DNA of 64,000 nt from Lingula anatina (Eukaryota; Brachiopoda; Lingulata; Lingulida; Lingulidae): the NCBI RefSeq assembly GCF_001039355.2, contig NW_019773599.1, forward strand, positions 7,533 through 71,532. Reading direction: 5' to 3'. The notes below the pieces were generated by a model. It ran no database searches, was not told the DNA's origin, and was given only the letters and a program-made list of their open reading frames with translations. Positions 1-11,849 of the stretch are shown here, in pieces. Made by a program: the position numbers and the translations under genes. The stretch's first letter is position 1. The number at the start of each line of letters is the position of its first letter.

Positions 1-890
1 TGTGGGGGGGGGGGGCCGGACCCCCCCCCCCCCCTTCGATAAAAAAACAACAACAACAACAACAAAAAAAAAAACCAGTGGTCCCCTCTTGTAATTAGAA
101 TTTTGAGTAGCTGAATCAAGTGGCACCATGCGCCCTCTAAAACACCCAAGTTTTTTCGTGGCCCTTCAGCAGGCCCCAACCCCATGCCAAGCGGGGGGGG
201 GGGGTCGGATATGTATCCGCACCCCCCTTAAAATAATCCTGAATCCGCCCCTGCATAGCATATGTCAACATTTTATGTAAAGCATTAAAAATTTTGCTCA
301 ACACCCCAAATGTGATTGTGCAGTGGTGTTGACCCTAAAAATGACCATATAATAATGTGAATGACAAACCCGCGGCTTTCCTCATTAAATTTTTATTAAA
401 AGACCTAACTAGGGTGTGATTTGCAAACATGATGCTCGTTTCAAATTTCTTAGCTTGCAGTTTTCACTTGGGTTTTATTTTTACATTTGCCATTTGCAAA
501 TCAGGAGCGATGATAAATTTCAGATTAAATATTGTTGAAAATGTGTGCCTCAGACGGTCGCGTTGCATAATGGGTTTTGTTAAACAGTAAATTATGAACA
601 GAACTAATTGACTTCAAAAGATAATAGTTATAAGTTTCACACGTTTCTGTCAAAGTCGTTATCCACTCTCATTGCTCTTAACAAGGAACAAATCATTACA
701 ACCAGACAATATAAAACAAACAACAAATTACGTACATTAAAAAAACCAATTTTATTAATGTAATCTTTACACAGAATTCTTTCACTTGCAAATATTTTTT
801 TAAATTGAATTTACTTTTAAAACATTAATGCTCTATCTATCTTCAATACTTTGAGCAGTTATCTTACTATATCTTTGATGACAAGAGGTA
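1..890. other. Intergenic, with G/C homopolymer palindromes near the left edge
   Basis: No coding signal was found. Near the left edge are runs of G followed by runs of C (about 3-34), and a second G-run/C-run palindrome around 190-228 whose core reads TCGGATATGTATCCG. Next to it, a short stretch ending in 'ccgcccctg' looks like the tail of a dispersed repeat. The remainder is AT-rich with no splice-flanked open frames that I can support. Confidence 0.5.
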
Positions 891-892
891 GA

Positions 893-1111
893 TACAAACT
901 TCCCAGATTATAGATCGATTTCACAACACATAACTATGTCCTACTGTAAAATAATGTTAAATATATACAAACTTCCCAGATTTTAGATCGATTTCACAAC
1001 ACATAACTATGTCCTACTGTAAAATAATGTTAAATATATACAAACTTCCCAGATTTTAGATCGATTTCACAACACATAACTATGTCTTACTGTAAAATAA
1101 TGTTAAATGTA
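893..1111. repeat. 73-bp tandem repeat, three copies
   Basis: Three near-identical units start at 893, 966 and 1039, each beginning TACAAACTTCCCAGATT and ending with a TGTTAAAT stretch. The unit length is exactly 73 bp, and the copies differ by only a few substitutions, so the array is young. No coding role is visible. Confidence 0.9.
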
Positions 1112-1639
1112 TAACTATTGTCAGTTGCATCATAACATTATATGTGGAACTTAAGTCAGTTGAATTAAAAGATATAAAATATAATTATAGCCAATGAAAC
1201 TACCTGCAGGTTAACAAATAGAATGCAAAATGTTTGCTGTATAGACAGCTTGGTCACAATTCTGATAGGTGTATATATTTCTGAGAGCATAAAGTGATGA
1301 AAAATTCTCAATGGAAAGATCACCTATACTGGCCAAGAAAATATTGTGTGAAGAAACACTATTGTTTAAAATACACACAAGTTGTCTTAACTGTCATAGA
1401 TAAATAATGACACTGTAAGGTACAAAGCAACACCAAAAATATGTCCACATCAACAGCGCACAAAGCAATACATGCAAGGCACCCGACATCACTGTTTGTC
1501 AGCATACAATAACATTGTATAAGGGTATAGGGCAATGTTAAGAAGTTATTATGCCATGCATTCAAAGAGCACCAAAATCACAAGGAAAGGCTACTGTCAT
1601 GGGCTAACATAAGGTTTAAAGTGAAAACCCCTCAATTAA

Positions 1640-2553
1640 AGCTATACCGCGTAGTTCCTTTTGTCAGGTAAGGTCAATGGAACCCCTCAAGAAGACCCAG
1701 GCAGGTGGCTGTGGCATCTGAAAATTGATCTGAAACATGAATGAGGCGCAGCAACTTGCTTCCTACTCACTGTTGCTTAGAAATGTGGCCCAGGATTGGT
1801 TTGACAGGCTGTCAGATCAACAAAAAGGCACCATAGACTCCTTAAGGAGAGCTTTAAACCAACGGAGAACCCCAGATGGGTTATGGTCTCGAAATTATTT
1901 CACAAGACTCCGAAACCAGACCAGCCAATTCAAGGCTACATTGCTGAAATGAGATGCGAGGCCACGAAAGTCCAGCTCCATACTGAACATACCATTCAGG
2001 CAATCCTGCATGGGGTTTTACCTGAAATCAGGCCATTTGTAGCTTAACATGCTCTGCAGACATTTGAGCACCTCGTCCAGCATGCCTGCCAAGCTGAGAC
2101 CCAATTCAGCCCTCTTCAGCCATGGTGACACTGAACGCCCTGAGCACCCAATTAGATAAAATAAAATCCACAACTACCAAGATGACAACATAACCTGAAA
2201 GCCCTGCCCAAGCTCCTGTGCAACCAGGCACTGATCGCCAACTTCGATTTCGCCACTCCCAAGGCATTCAGCCATCAGGCAGATACCCTGGTGAGGTCTG
2301 CTTCTTCCTGGCCATATTGTTCAACCAAACAGGAGCACCAACCTACCAGAGCCAGAGGGTTATCATCCTCCTTGGTGACCCAGTCCCCAATCCCCATCTG
2401 ACTGGAAATGGAATGAGTAAGTGTCCTCAAATAGCATTCCTCACTATGGCTGATCTAACTCCAAAATACAGACGCCTCCCGTTGCCACTATGGGCGTACA
2501 ACACCATCCAGGATACCTGGGCCACCAACACCACAATACCACCACCTCATTGA
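1640..2553 (+). mobile_element. Decayed Ty3/Gypsy-like retrotransposon gag fragment
   Basis: Short open stretches in different frames read like retrotransposon gag capsid sequence. One has DPGRWLWHLKIDLKH, then a Leu-rich stretch with a QDWFDRL motif (around 1785-1815) matching the 'A..W...L' core of gag proteins. A third, around 1950-2090, has EMRCEATKVQLHTE followed by an AILHGVLPEIRPFV-like block. Stops and frame changes interrupt the reading, so it cannot be functional. No protease, reverse transcriptase or LTR was recognised. The 2218-2553 stretch is Pro-rich and may be the gag tail, but that is weaker. Family assignment is from motif memory only. Confidence 0.5.
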
Positions 2554-2890
2554 CCCAACAGACCAGCACCCTCTGCATCTAGCTCTAACGATTCATCTTT
2601 TTAATCTTAATGGACAAATCTAACTTTCAAACTGTGCAAAGGTCACTCTTAGACAGATACGGGCCCAGTCCCACAATTAAAGCTATGATGGTTATTCATA
2701 AATTTGCGTACCACGACAGAGTAGAAAGTGCTAAGAATGTATCCAAGTAGAGGGAGGATACATAAGATACTGACAACTATGGTCAGTTTTTATTATACAT
2801 GCGATAACTTTTTTAATTAAAATTGATTGACACATAGCTCTGGCACATTATCACACGCAGTTCACTGCACGTCGCTGTTTCTATGGCAAC

Positions 2891-3069
2891 ATGGCTTTGT
2901 TAGACAGCAGAAAATCAGACAGCCTAGTAATTGTTTGTGCTTCGACCAACTTACACAGTGCATGGAATATAATTTCCAAAGATATCTTAAAGTGCAGGGC
3001 TTGGTCAAGCAAAGAGTATGCTTGTTTTATAGCTGTACTACCTTGTATTATATATGAGAATACTTCTTT
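2891..3069 (+). other. Candidate first coding exon of an unrecognised gene
   Basis: An ATG at 2891 opens a 59-codon frame (start MALLDSRKSDSLVIVC) that ends at a consensus donor, TTT|GTAAGT, at 3070, in phase 2. The composition (Cys, Trp, mixed hydrophobic) looks protein-like rather than random. I could not find a convincing next exon in matching phase: the nearest one, near 3251, meets a stop. I do not recognise the protein. It may be the 5' exon of the blocks at 3738-4777 or a chance ORF with a donor. Confidence 0.3.
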
Positions 3070-3737
3070 GTAAGTGTATACACTGAAGAAGACTTTTTAA
3101 GGTGACTACATAGCTAAGAATAAATAGTAGTAATATGCAGAATAAACTTTTTCTTATACTGAAGATGGGGAACTTGTAAAGGGCATAAGAATTAATTTTT
3201 TCGTTCAATGTATGAATGTGATGGATTATCCGTGACTTACTGTTTACTATTGAAGTCTCTTTTGGAGGATCCACACAAAACATAAGAGAAAGGGCACAAG
3301 TTACTTGGGAGAATGTGAAATCAAAGACAGAAAAACACTGGAAGAGAGATAAATCAAAAAGAATCAATTAGCTTTTACAGGTAAGTATTATGCAAAAGAA
3401 GTAACCATTTGTTAGACAACTAGAAGGCGAAAAACTTTTCACAGCATACTGCCATATAAAAAGAAGGGACACACACACTGCAAATTCAGCTAGAACACCA
3501 TAATGATTTTGTTGCAGGAATTGAAGAGGGCATCCATGAGACACCTATTTATCCTAAGAGTAGAAATAGTAGCAGTGGCTAAGGGCAGCAGTACAGAGAC
3601 AGAACAGAAAACTCAAAATCACTGGCAGAAACTGGTGTTGCTGACTCCTTGTTGGCAAATAAGATGGTCATCTACAGAAGCAAGAACAGAGTAATACCAT
3701 TTCTTTGGTACATCATCACAATTTTTTTTCTTTAAAG

Positions 3738-4777
3738 GTTACCTGCTCCAGTGCCAGATACTTGGCATAAAAAGATAGCTGACAGAAACGATGCCATGAT
3801 TTTGAAGTATATGGTTGCATTGATGGGTTTTCCAGGAGAATTATTTGGTTAAAGCATAACCACACAAACCATAAGAGTTCAATCATATGTAAATATTTCT
3901 TAGACACAATTAGACAAATGGGTTGGATATGTCCCGAGGTAGTAAGAACTGAGAGCAGTACTGACAATTCAGTACTAGCCCCAGCTTGGCGTGCAGTGTG
4001 TCCTGATAAAGAATGCGCGAAGCCATAGGTATGGGAAATCTCCCAGCAACCAAAGGAATGAACAGGGGTGGCCCAGCACCTCCAGCAAGAGACAAGTACC
4101 TTTTTAAGTGGAAGGCGTTCCCTTATAGCAGAAATACTTGGGAACCAATTGTAAACCTTAGAGTATATTAATTCAAATAACATAGTGACAAGAGAGAAAA
4201 AAATCGAGCAAGGGGCGTGAGAATTGAAAAGAACATGCCTGGATTAAATTAAAGAACAAAAACAACTGAAATTGATACGTCATTACGCAGACAGTGCAGT
4301 GGGTGCAGCAAATATGATGAAATCCTACTCTTATTGGACAGAATTAAGAATCAATCTGTCCATTCTTAGGAATAACATCAATTTACTGTTATGGAAACTC
4401 TTAAATTTTACTGTTGCTGACATTTCTTTCTAAACATGGATATTCCTTTTTTTCCAGAATAAACCAAAAGAAGTTCAGTCGTTATGTGAAATTTCTTTTA
4501 TGGAAAAGACTGAAAAGAATCCTCATATTGTTCACGTAAGTAAAGAGAAGGTCTTAATTACAACAATGCGTCATACAGATGCTAGCCTGAAAAAATGTGA
4601 AACCTGGCAAAAACCTTGCTGAGCACTGCATGCAAATGTTGAATATATAATATATGCCTTTGGCCCCCTTTCCATTCTCTTTTGCAATGCAGTGATCTGC
4701 TGAAGCAAAATGAACAGCCAGAGATTGGGCGTTTTACCACAGCAAACACCAGAAAATCTGTGAAGAGTAAGAAGTAA
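3738..4777 (+). pseudogene. Exon-like blocks including half a chromodomain; unresolved gene or pseudogene
   Basis: Four splice-flanked blocks were seen. (a) 3738-3848 follows TTTCTTTAAAG and reads LPAPVPDTWHKKIADRND. (b) 3904-4026 follows TTTCTTAG and reads IRQMGWICPEVVRTESS; it joins (a) in phase but runs into a TAG at its donor. (c) 4086-4162 reads DKYLFKWKAFPYSRNTWEP, matching the second half of a chromodomain (YLVKWKGF..S.NTWEP), and ends at AGA|GTATAT. (d) 4458-4535, between TTTCCAG and GTAAGT, joins 4693-4777 in phase and ends KSVKSKK-stop. The first half of the chromodomain is not visible upstream. Chromodomains occur in CBX/SUV39/CDY-type host proteins and in chromovirus integrases, and a gag piece lies 1.5 kb upstream, so a retroelement origin is possible. 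The full gene model is not settled. Confidence 0.4.
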
Positions 4778-4784
4778 TTAATTG

Positions 4785-6180
4785 AAGGCAAGACATTTAC
4801 TGTCCTTGTAATAATTATAGGGCTTGCAGATCTAGGCTAAAGAAAATACCCATGAAATCCCTACTTCCTCCCACCTTTCTGTAATACCCCAGCCAAAGGT
4901 CAACGATGATGGGCAGGTATCATTTACCATGCCCCTAGCAGAGAAACGAAATCCCCCTATATTGCCATATCATTGGCAATGTGCCTTCCAGGTTTTCAGC
5001 ATAATATACTTACAATGCTTTCCTGCAAACCTCCTACACCTGGCCCCACCCTCCCAGGCGAGGCTCAGTACCTGATGCCCTCCCATCAGGAACAAACTTC
5101 TCAAGGCAAGAGCTTCTAGTCTACTTTAGACCAAGATGTCCTCAAGGCACAGGGCTGTCATCATTCTATCCACGTTGCATGTTGTTCATCTGATGAACAG
5201 CGTCAGAAGATATGACAAAGCGCAGAAATCGCATGTAGGTGTTCAACGCCCTGCAGTAATGAAGTCATACAATGAAAACATAGGAGTAGACCTTCATGAT
5301 TGCATTGTGGCTAAGCATTCCTACAAAATGAAATCCAGATGCTGGTACCTGTGCATATTTTGGCACAATATACGGATGTTTGTTAATTCTTGGTTATCTT
5401 TTTCGGCAATTAGCTTAAAATACTTAATTAAACCTCACATGAGGAAGCAGTACAAAGCAGAAAAACATCTATGGTTTCTGCGCACTGATACGCCTGAAAA
5501 TGTACCCCAGATTATTTTAAGCAGAGTGGATTGGTGACGGTATCGTTGATCTTTGCAGTAAGACATATTACTGCAGATCTGCCAGAGGTAAATAATTTGT
5601 TTGTCAAAATGCAGCAAAAAAATTGGGCCAGCTGACTCAATTAACGAACAAAGTACTACAAGGCCCCAGCGGACTAATTGTACAAATAACAGGGAAGTGC
5701 CATTTCAGCAATCACCAGGTAGAAGACAAAGAAAAACAGTAGAGAAAGAAGCTGGGAGAGAATAAGCGAGAGAGAAAGAAAGAGCCCATGCTGTGGTAAG
5801 TGGACACTACTGCCACGACCCCTGTAACACCCAACTGACACCCAAATAGAGACAACGACTCGGACAACAGGGACTCAGAGGCTGCTGGGCTGTGGAGTAG
5901 CATCTTGCCCAGTGCTAACCTATGCCAAACATGCACATCAGAGGAGGAAGACTTGCCAGACCTAGAGTAACCATAGACAATAAATTTTAAGAAAAGAATT
6001 TTAATTATTTTTTTTCAAATTGGACTACAATTCCAGTAATGCTATCAACCAACAGTACTATAAATCTTTAAAATGCATGGAAGGGAATCATCTACGTCAC
6101 CAATATGCAGCAGAATATGGGAACACACGCAGAGGAAAACTTTAAGACCCAAGTTGCCCTTTGACCGGCCAATCACTATA
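4785..6180. other. Intergenic, no supported gene
   Basis: Only short frames occur, with no recognisable domain and no coherent splice pattern. A CT/GA-rich patch lies around 5740-5780. Confidence 0.5.
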
Positions 6181-6191
6181 TTACCAAAAAG

Positions 6192-6991
6192 TTGAGTACA
6201 GGAACTCAATCACCAGCAACCAGGACTGTTGATGAGACTGTTGGTCGTCAAAACAGGCGTATTTCAGCCCAGACAGTAAGGAACCGTCTGCGGGAGGCTG
6301 GACTTCAAGCACGTCGTCCACACCGGGGGCCTCGACCTCACGGCGGTCCGACATCAGACCCGATTGAATTGGGCCAATGTTCATGTGCGCTGGACACTTG
6401 CACGGTGGAGGACAGTGCTCTTCAGTGATGAATCCCGGTTCCAGCTGCACCACGCTGATGGCAGACGCTGTGTTTGGCGCCGTGTTGGTGTGTGTTTTGC
6501 CAACGCTAATGTCCTTCGACGGGTGGCTCATGGTGGAGGTAGTGTAATGGTATGGGCCGGCATTTGCTATGGACAGCGCACACGTTTGCATTTTATTGTT
6601 GGCAACTTGAATGGCCAACGATACAGAGATGAGATATTGCAACCCATCATTGCACCATTTGTGGCACTCCCATCATGTTACCTTTCAACATGATAATGCC
6701 CGTCCACACATGGCAAGAATATGCAGGGACTTCTTGGAGGAAATGAATATTCCTGTCCTCAACTGGCCGACGTATTCGCCTGATATGTTGCCCATCGAAC
6801 ACCTTTGGGATGTTCTGGATCAGCATGTACGCCGTCATGTTCCAGCTCCCGAGAATGTCCGCCAACTGTGAATAACACTCCAGGAGGAATGGGATAATGT
6901 CCCTCAGGCCATTATTGACAACCTAGTGATGTCCATGCGTCATCGATGTGCTGCTCTGCTTGAAACTAATGGTGGCCATACTCGTTATTAG
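6192..6991 (+). mobile_element. Broken Tc1-type (DD34E) transposase
   Basis: Three overlapping frames together match a Tc1/mariner-superfamily transposase. The first (6192-about 6350) holds the second helix-turn-helix, with ISAQTVRNRLREAGL. The second (about 6364-6665) holds VLFSDESRF with the first catalytic Asp, and GGGSVMVWAGI. The third (about 6665-6868) holds FQHDNARPH with the second Asp, and SPDMLPIEHLWD with the catalytic Glu. There are 34 residues between the second Asp and the Glu, hence DD34E. Breaks are a frame change near 6350, another near 6670, and an in-frame TGA at 6869. The tail resumes in frame up to about 6991 (EEWDNVPQ). The N-terminal DNA-binding part and clear terminal repeats were not found. 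It is an inactive remnant. Confidence 0.92.
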
Positions 6992-8918
6992 TGTCTGTGA
7001 ACTCGGATGTTGACCCCCATGGTGAAGTTTATGCAGTAACTCTTGGACTATGCATTTAAACTTCCCGTAATGCTCTCAAAGTGATGTGTACTTGTTGAGG
7101 AAAATATGTTGTTATTGTTTCACCTGAATTCCATTCGGAAAACACTGATAAAAACCTGCAGTTCACAAGTCTCAATAGGTCTTCTATAATTTGGATGGCA
7201 GCAAATGCCATGACTTGAAACAGCAATCACCTTTTCACTGCAAAAAGGGGGGGATACGATATCGTGGCAGCACAGACTGCCGAGGAGAACAGGTCACAGA
7301 TAAGGAGTGTTATCGGCACCCGTGGAACCGACATCTTGTCCAATCTTCACATAATAACAGGTCTGGTACCTGAAATATGAGATGACCATCATCATTATCA
7401 CTTGTTTTTATTTTCAATACAACTATCATAATGCAACTTGTATTTTTATTAAATATATAAATGCCAGTATCATTTCCATTAATCAATTTTATCAAATTTC
7501 TTACAAAGCTAGCATTTAATCTTGTAACAATTTCATCTCTGACTAAACTTGGTTAATAACAGTATTTTGGAAAAGACACAATAAGTTCAAATTACCAGTT
7601 AATATCTAATTGTTACATTTATGATCAATATTAAACTCACCAGGACTTACTAGTTATTTAAAACTACAAATGCTTCAACTCCTGGCCAGTCTTTCAGGTC
7701 TCATTGCTAAACATGACTGGGGTTTTACAGAATGAAGAGTGAGACTAGACATCATCTGTGACATCTCACTCAACCTTTACCTAAAATTATCATCAATTTG
7801 AAAAGACAATCAGTTCAAATAACCAGTTAATATTAAAACCTGTTATAATATTCATAAATTTTATTTCTGAGCTATATAATTGTTGAAAAATTTGTGAATT
7901 AGTTTCCATTAATTACTCTTCTAATTTTACCTACTTGTTACCAAAGGGAACAATTCATTAAAGAGACTTATTTGATGGAATTTTAAAATCTATATAAAAA
8001 TGCCATATAACATACATGCTTATTCCATGTGACCAGATTTTTGCTGCAAACATGGCTGCCTACCCTGTCTTCATGTTTGTTGAGACTACCACTACCAGCA
8101 GTGGACTAGTCTCTCCGCACACAACGAGGTACAGCTTATATGTGAGGTGCCTTGATTATATCTCCCTGATAAGTGAAAAAATATATGAAGTTTTGAGATT
8201 GATTAACCTAAGTGAAAAATCCATTTGTTGTAAACTCTGGCGCACACTGAGGCTCATTATCATAAAGAATGACTGAAACTTGAATTTTTTGTTTATTGGT
8301 TTAAGAAATCACATATATTTAACTCCAGTAATAGAATCACTACGTGAACTGAACTCAAGTTATACTTAAGCCAAGTTTATATCTCATAATCTTTCAAACT
8401 GAAGCATCACATTGTAAGTTAAAACATAAAACACTCAGGGGTAATCTACAGTCTAATAGCTCCGCCATGTTTAAAATGCTCGTCGATTACCCGTTATAAA
8501 TTTCACTTATTGAACGACAATTGTCTTTAACCCTGACCTAAATTTCTCCCAAATGTCTCAACAGAGGAAAAGGTTTGGATTTACATTTTGTATTCCTAGA
8601 CCTACCTCCATATAACGTTCTTCTCTCAATATATCTGTAAATGAATAACCTTCGCTGTCCGTCTAGCCCTCCCTTCGAGGCTCATGTGCGCATGACAAGA
8701 ATAATATTACGACAATAAGTTACTAGCTTTATCGCAATCAAAATAAAGTAATTATTGAAATCACGTATTTTGCTTTCAAATTTATTTATTTATTATTACA
8801 TGTTCAAATATGTTGTATAGCACTACTAAGCTTTTTTTATCACAAAAATAGTGTCGTATGCTCTAAAGTACCTAGTGACATTGACCTAGATTTACGAGCA
8901 CCTGCCTGAATTTACAAG
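6992..8918. other. Intergenic and upstream region of MCTS1
   Basis: AT-rich sequence without convincing coding exons. It contains the right flank of the Tc1 remnant and then unremarkable DNA up to the MCTS1 start. No TATA motif was identified for MCTS1. Confidence 0.5.
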
Positions 8919-10026
8919 ATGTTTAAAAAGTAAGGATATTTTAATAGTTAGAACAAATTGAATATAGAAATCACTGAAATCAAATGTGCCATTTCGTTTA
9001 ACGTTAATTGATGATGTCGCAAATATCTTAAACTTTACTTTTGATTGTAAAATAACTCTTTCATGGTGAGCAACGTTAGTTAGACCCAGTCATTCATTGA
9101 ATGACAGTAAGGTGGGATGTTTGAACGTAGATTAACCCTAGTGACCATAAAAATAAATGGCCTTTAACTCATTCATGTTCACTTGCTACATTTAAAATTT
9201 CGTATTCATCGAAAATTAAATCAGTGTGTTCACTGATGTTTTGTTACACCAGTAATGTGAGACATGTTTTCTTCCACTGCACAAATGTTGAAGTTGGCAC
9301 CTTTTCAAACTTCAAGATTTGACATAACTTTTATTTGGACTTGGCTGCACATTTGAGTAAGCACTCGTTCAATTTCAAACCTTCTAAAAATCAAAGATTC
9401 AGTTTTAAATACATTTCCTGTGTAATAATTTTCAGATTTGAGGAAAAGGAGAATGTATCTGGTCTTAATCAGGTGAAGTCGTCAGTCCTGAGAGGAATAC
9501 GCAGCACTCTTTTGGATCAGTACCCACAGATCGAACCATACTTAGATGAAATTGTACCCAAAAAAGGAGCTCTTAAAGTGGTCAAATGGTAAGCTGGATA
9601 AGATTTTGGATTGATTCTTTTAGTGCTCATTTCCATTGAAACTGTCAGTATACAGTTCATAGATTGATCTAACTTTGCAGGGACTCTCATGAATGCAGTC
9701 AGTTTTAAAGATTAACAGTGCTCAAGTAATCACCAGATTTTCTGTGTTCTACTCAATGCCACAAGGAAGCCTGTTAATCTGTTATACTGCTTGCATTCAG
9801 AGAGTTGGATCGATCTATGTTGATAGATAGTTTTAAATGGGAATGAGCTTTAGATTATTTGTTTTGTGACTTTTGCAGGCGTTTTGCTGAAACATATAAT
9901 TTTGGTGTTAAAATGCTGTTTGTCTTTACTATTGTAGATGAGTTTGTTTTGCTTGAGTATTTGTTATGGATAACTGAATCATTCTTTTATATTTATTAGC
10001 AATATACTTATGACTATTCTTTATAA

Positions 10027-10080
<54 letters not shown>

Positions 10081-10846
10081 CATAAATTGAAAAAAAATCT
10101 ATTCCAGAAACATTTCAGTGCAGTGCAGTGCACATCTCATATACTTAGCAAATGTTTATTCCATTTTTTCAGCCAGGAACACATTGAAGTGTTGGCTGGA
10201 GCAAATGGTGAATTGCTGTTTTTCAAACAAAGGGAAGGTCCTTTTTATCCCACCTTGAAACTTGTACATAAATGTAAGTACAGGGCTCTGTCAAACCTCT
10301 TAATTATTTATTGCTTAGCATTAGATTGAGTAAAGTTACAGTAGGAGGATGTTTTCTACTCATTCCATATTTGAAAATGTACAAATTAAAGTGAAAAGCT
10401 AAAGATGATAACCTTTTACAGCAATTTGGATAATCATTTCAAATTAATATTAATTTTTGAAAAGCATACAGAAAGCCTTTAGCCCCTCCCTTCCCCAGCA
10501 TACAGTTTGTAGACTTGTGACAATGATGATAAAAATACATGACCCCTAAGTTATATATATATATAAGTTATATATATATATCTATGTGCAGTATTGCCTA
10601 CTCTGTTTCAGATCCATTCATTGCCCCAGCCATGCAGGTGGACAAAGGTGCAATCAGGTTTGTCCTGAGTGGAGCCAACATCATGTGTCCTGGCCTCACG
10701 TCCCCGGGGGGCAGGATGACACGGGTGGACAAAGACACCATAGTTGTATCCCTTCAAGTAGAATTTAATAATACATGTTTATTATTATTTATTATTCTGC
10801 AATTGTGATAACAGGAATGCTTGATCAGTTAGTATTCTATTAGGTG

Positions 10847-10878
<32 letters not shown>

Positions 10879-11431
10879 GGGATCTAGTATAAAGTTCAGG
10901 TATTCATCTCTTACTTTAAAGAACTATTTTATTGAAGTGGAGAAATGAAGTTTTTTATATTGATAAGATATTTTTAATGTTTGCACCTTGACTGTAGAAT
11001 AGATACTTACTGCAGAAGGCAAGGAAAATGCGATAGCTGTTGGTATAACCAAAATGTCCACAGATGAAATGTATGTATGGAGGCTGCGAGCATTTAAGAT
11101 AATTATTATTGAGTTTAAATTGTCATTTTTGATAGATCCTTTCATGCAATAAGTAATTAGTCAGTCCTAAACTATTATCATGATTATTGCTTTAAATAAA
11201 ATTGCTTTATTGTTTTCCGATGAGTTAGTTTACAAGACAAAATTTAAATGGTGATTATTGCATTTGTTTGAATTTCATTTAAAGAGTATATTAGTATTTT
11301 TAGCAAGCAACAATTTAAAGACATTTATAAAAATCTTTATTTTTTGCAGATTACAGAAGAACAAAGGCATTGCAATAGACAACATACATTTTCTCAATGA
11401 TGGTCTATGGCATATGAAACCTGTGAAATAG
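8919..11431 (+). CDS. MCTS1: MCTS1, translation re-initiation and ribosome recycling factor
   Basis: Six coding exons: 8919-8929, 9436-9588, 10173-10273, 10612-10745, 11003-11070, 11350-11431. All introns are GT-AG, the phases agree, and the total is 549 nt, or 182 residues; the human protein has 181. The start is [12 protein letters not shown], encoded by an 11-nt first coding exon, as in the vertebrate protein (MFKKFDEKENVS). Residues 1-90 form the MCT-1 N-terminal domain, with [18 protein letters not shown]. The PUA domain follows, with [20 protein letters not shown], and the C-terminus has GLWHM. In animals MCTS1 pairs with DENR to recycle 40S subunits and to allow re-initiation after upstream ORFs. 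Oddities are a [10 protein letters not shown] stretch in the PUA domain and an AT-dinucleotide run in intron 2. Poly(A) signals AATAAA lie at 11689 and about 11848. The function assignment is firm. Confidence 0.97.
9658..9819. mobile_element. Short inverted-repeat element in MCTS1 intron 2
   Basis: CATAGATTGATCTAACT at 9658 is matched in reverse complement by AGTTGGATCGATCTATG ending at 9819 (15 of 17 positions). Inside, both arms also share a CTCT..GAATGCA block. It is about 162 bp with no coding capacity, consistent with a small MITE. The GAATGCAGTC motif recurs at 15507-15519 and 30427-30440, suggesting a dispersed family. Confidence 0.5.
10030..10079. repeat. (AT)n microsatellite
   Basis: Uninterrupted AT dinucleotides in MCTS1 intron 2, about 90 nt upstream of the exon 3 acceptor. 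Confidence 0.95.
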
Positions 11432-11688
11432 CATTATTAGAACTCATGATTGTCAACTCCATGCTTGTAAAATATTCAGCTCTGAGAGAAGTTCTGGGAA
11501 GAGAAAAAGAATGGGAAACTGTGTTAAGATGGACACTGTTCATTCAGTAGCAGCTTTTTTTTACACATGAACTGCTGACTTAATTCCTATTTGAAGACTG
11601 TCTCCAAGATTATTCCCTTTCTGATTATGCTGTTGATATATACCAAGCACATGTCTGAGACATACCTGCTTATTACATTATTTATATT

Positions 11689-11694
11689 AATAAA
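11689..11694 (+). terminator. MCTS1 poly(A) signal
   Basis: AATAAA 258 nt after the MCTS1 stop codon. A second AATAAA lies about 150 nt further on. Either could set the 3' end. Confidence 0.6.
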
Positions 11695-11849
11695 TACTTA
11701 AATGGTTGTTATACAATTGTAATTTGACACTGTATATCTACTGCATTGATCATTGGAAAGAAGAGGTATGTGATTATGTCTTGGAAATTGAAAAATACAT
11801 GTCACAGTTCATGTGGTATTTAAAAAAAACCACAGGGAAATTTAGAAAA

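Noticed and set aside
3716-4183. 155-codon minus-strand ORF
   Set aside because: It overlaps the plus-strand chromodomain-like block, which matches a known fold. The antisense protein has no recognisable feature.
6181-6642. 153-codon minus-strand ORF
   Set aside because: It is the antisense of the Tc1 transposase remnant.
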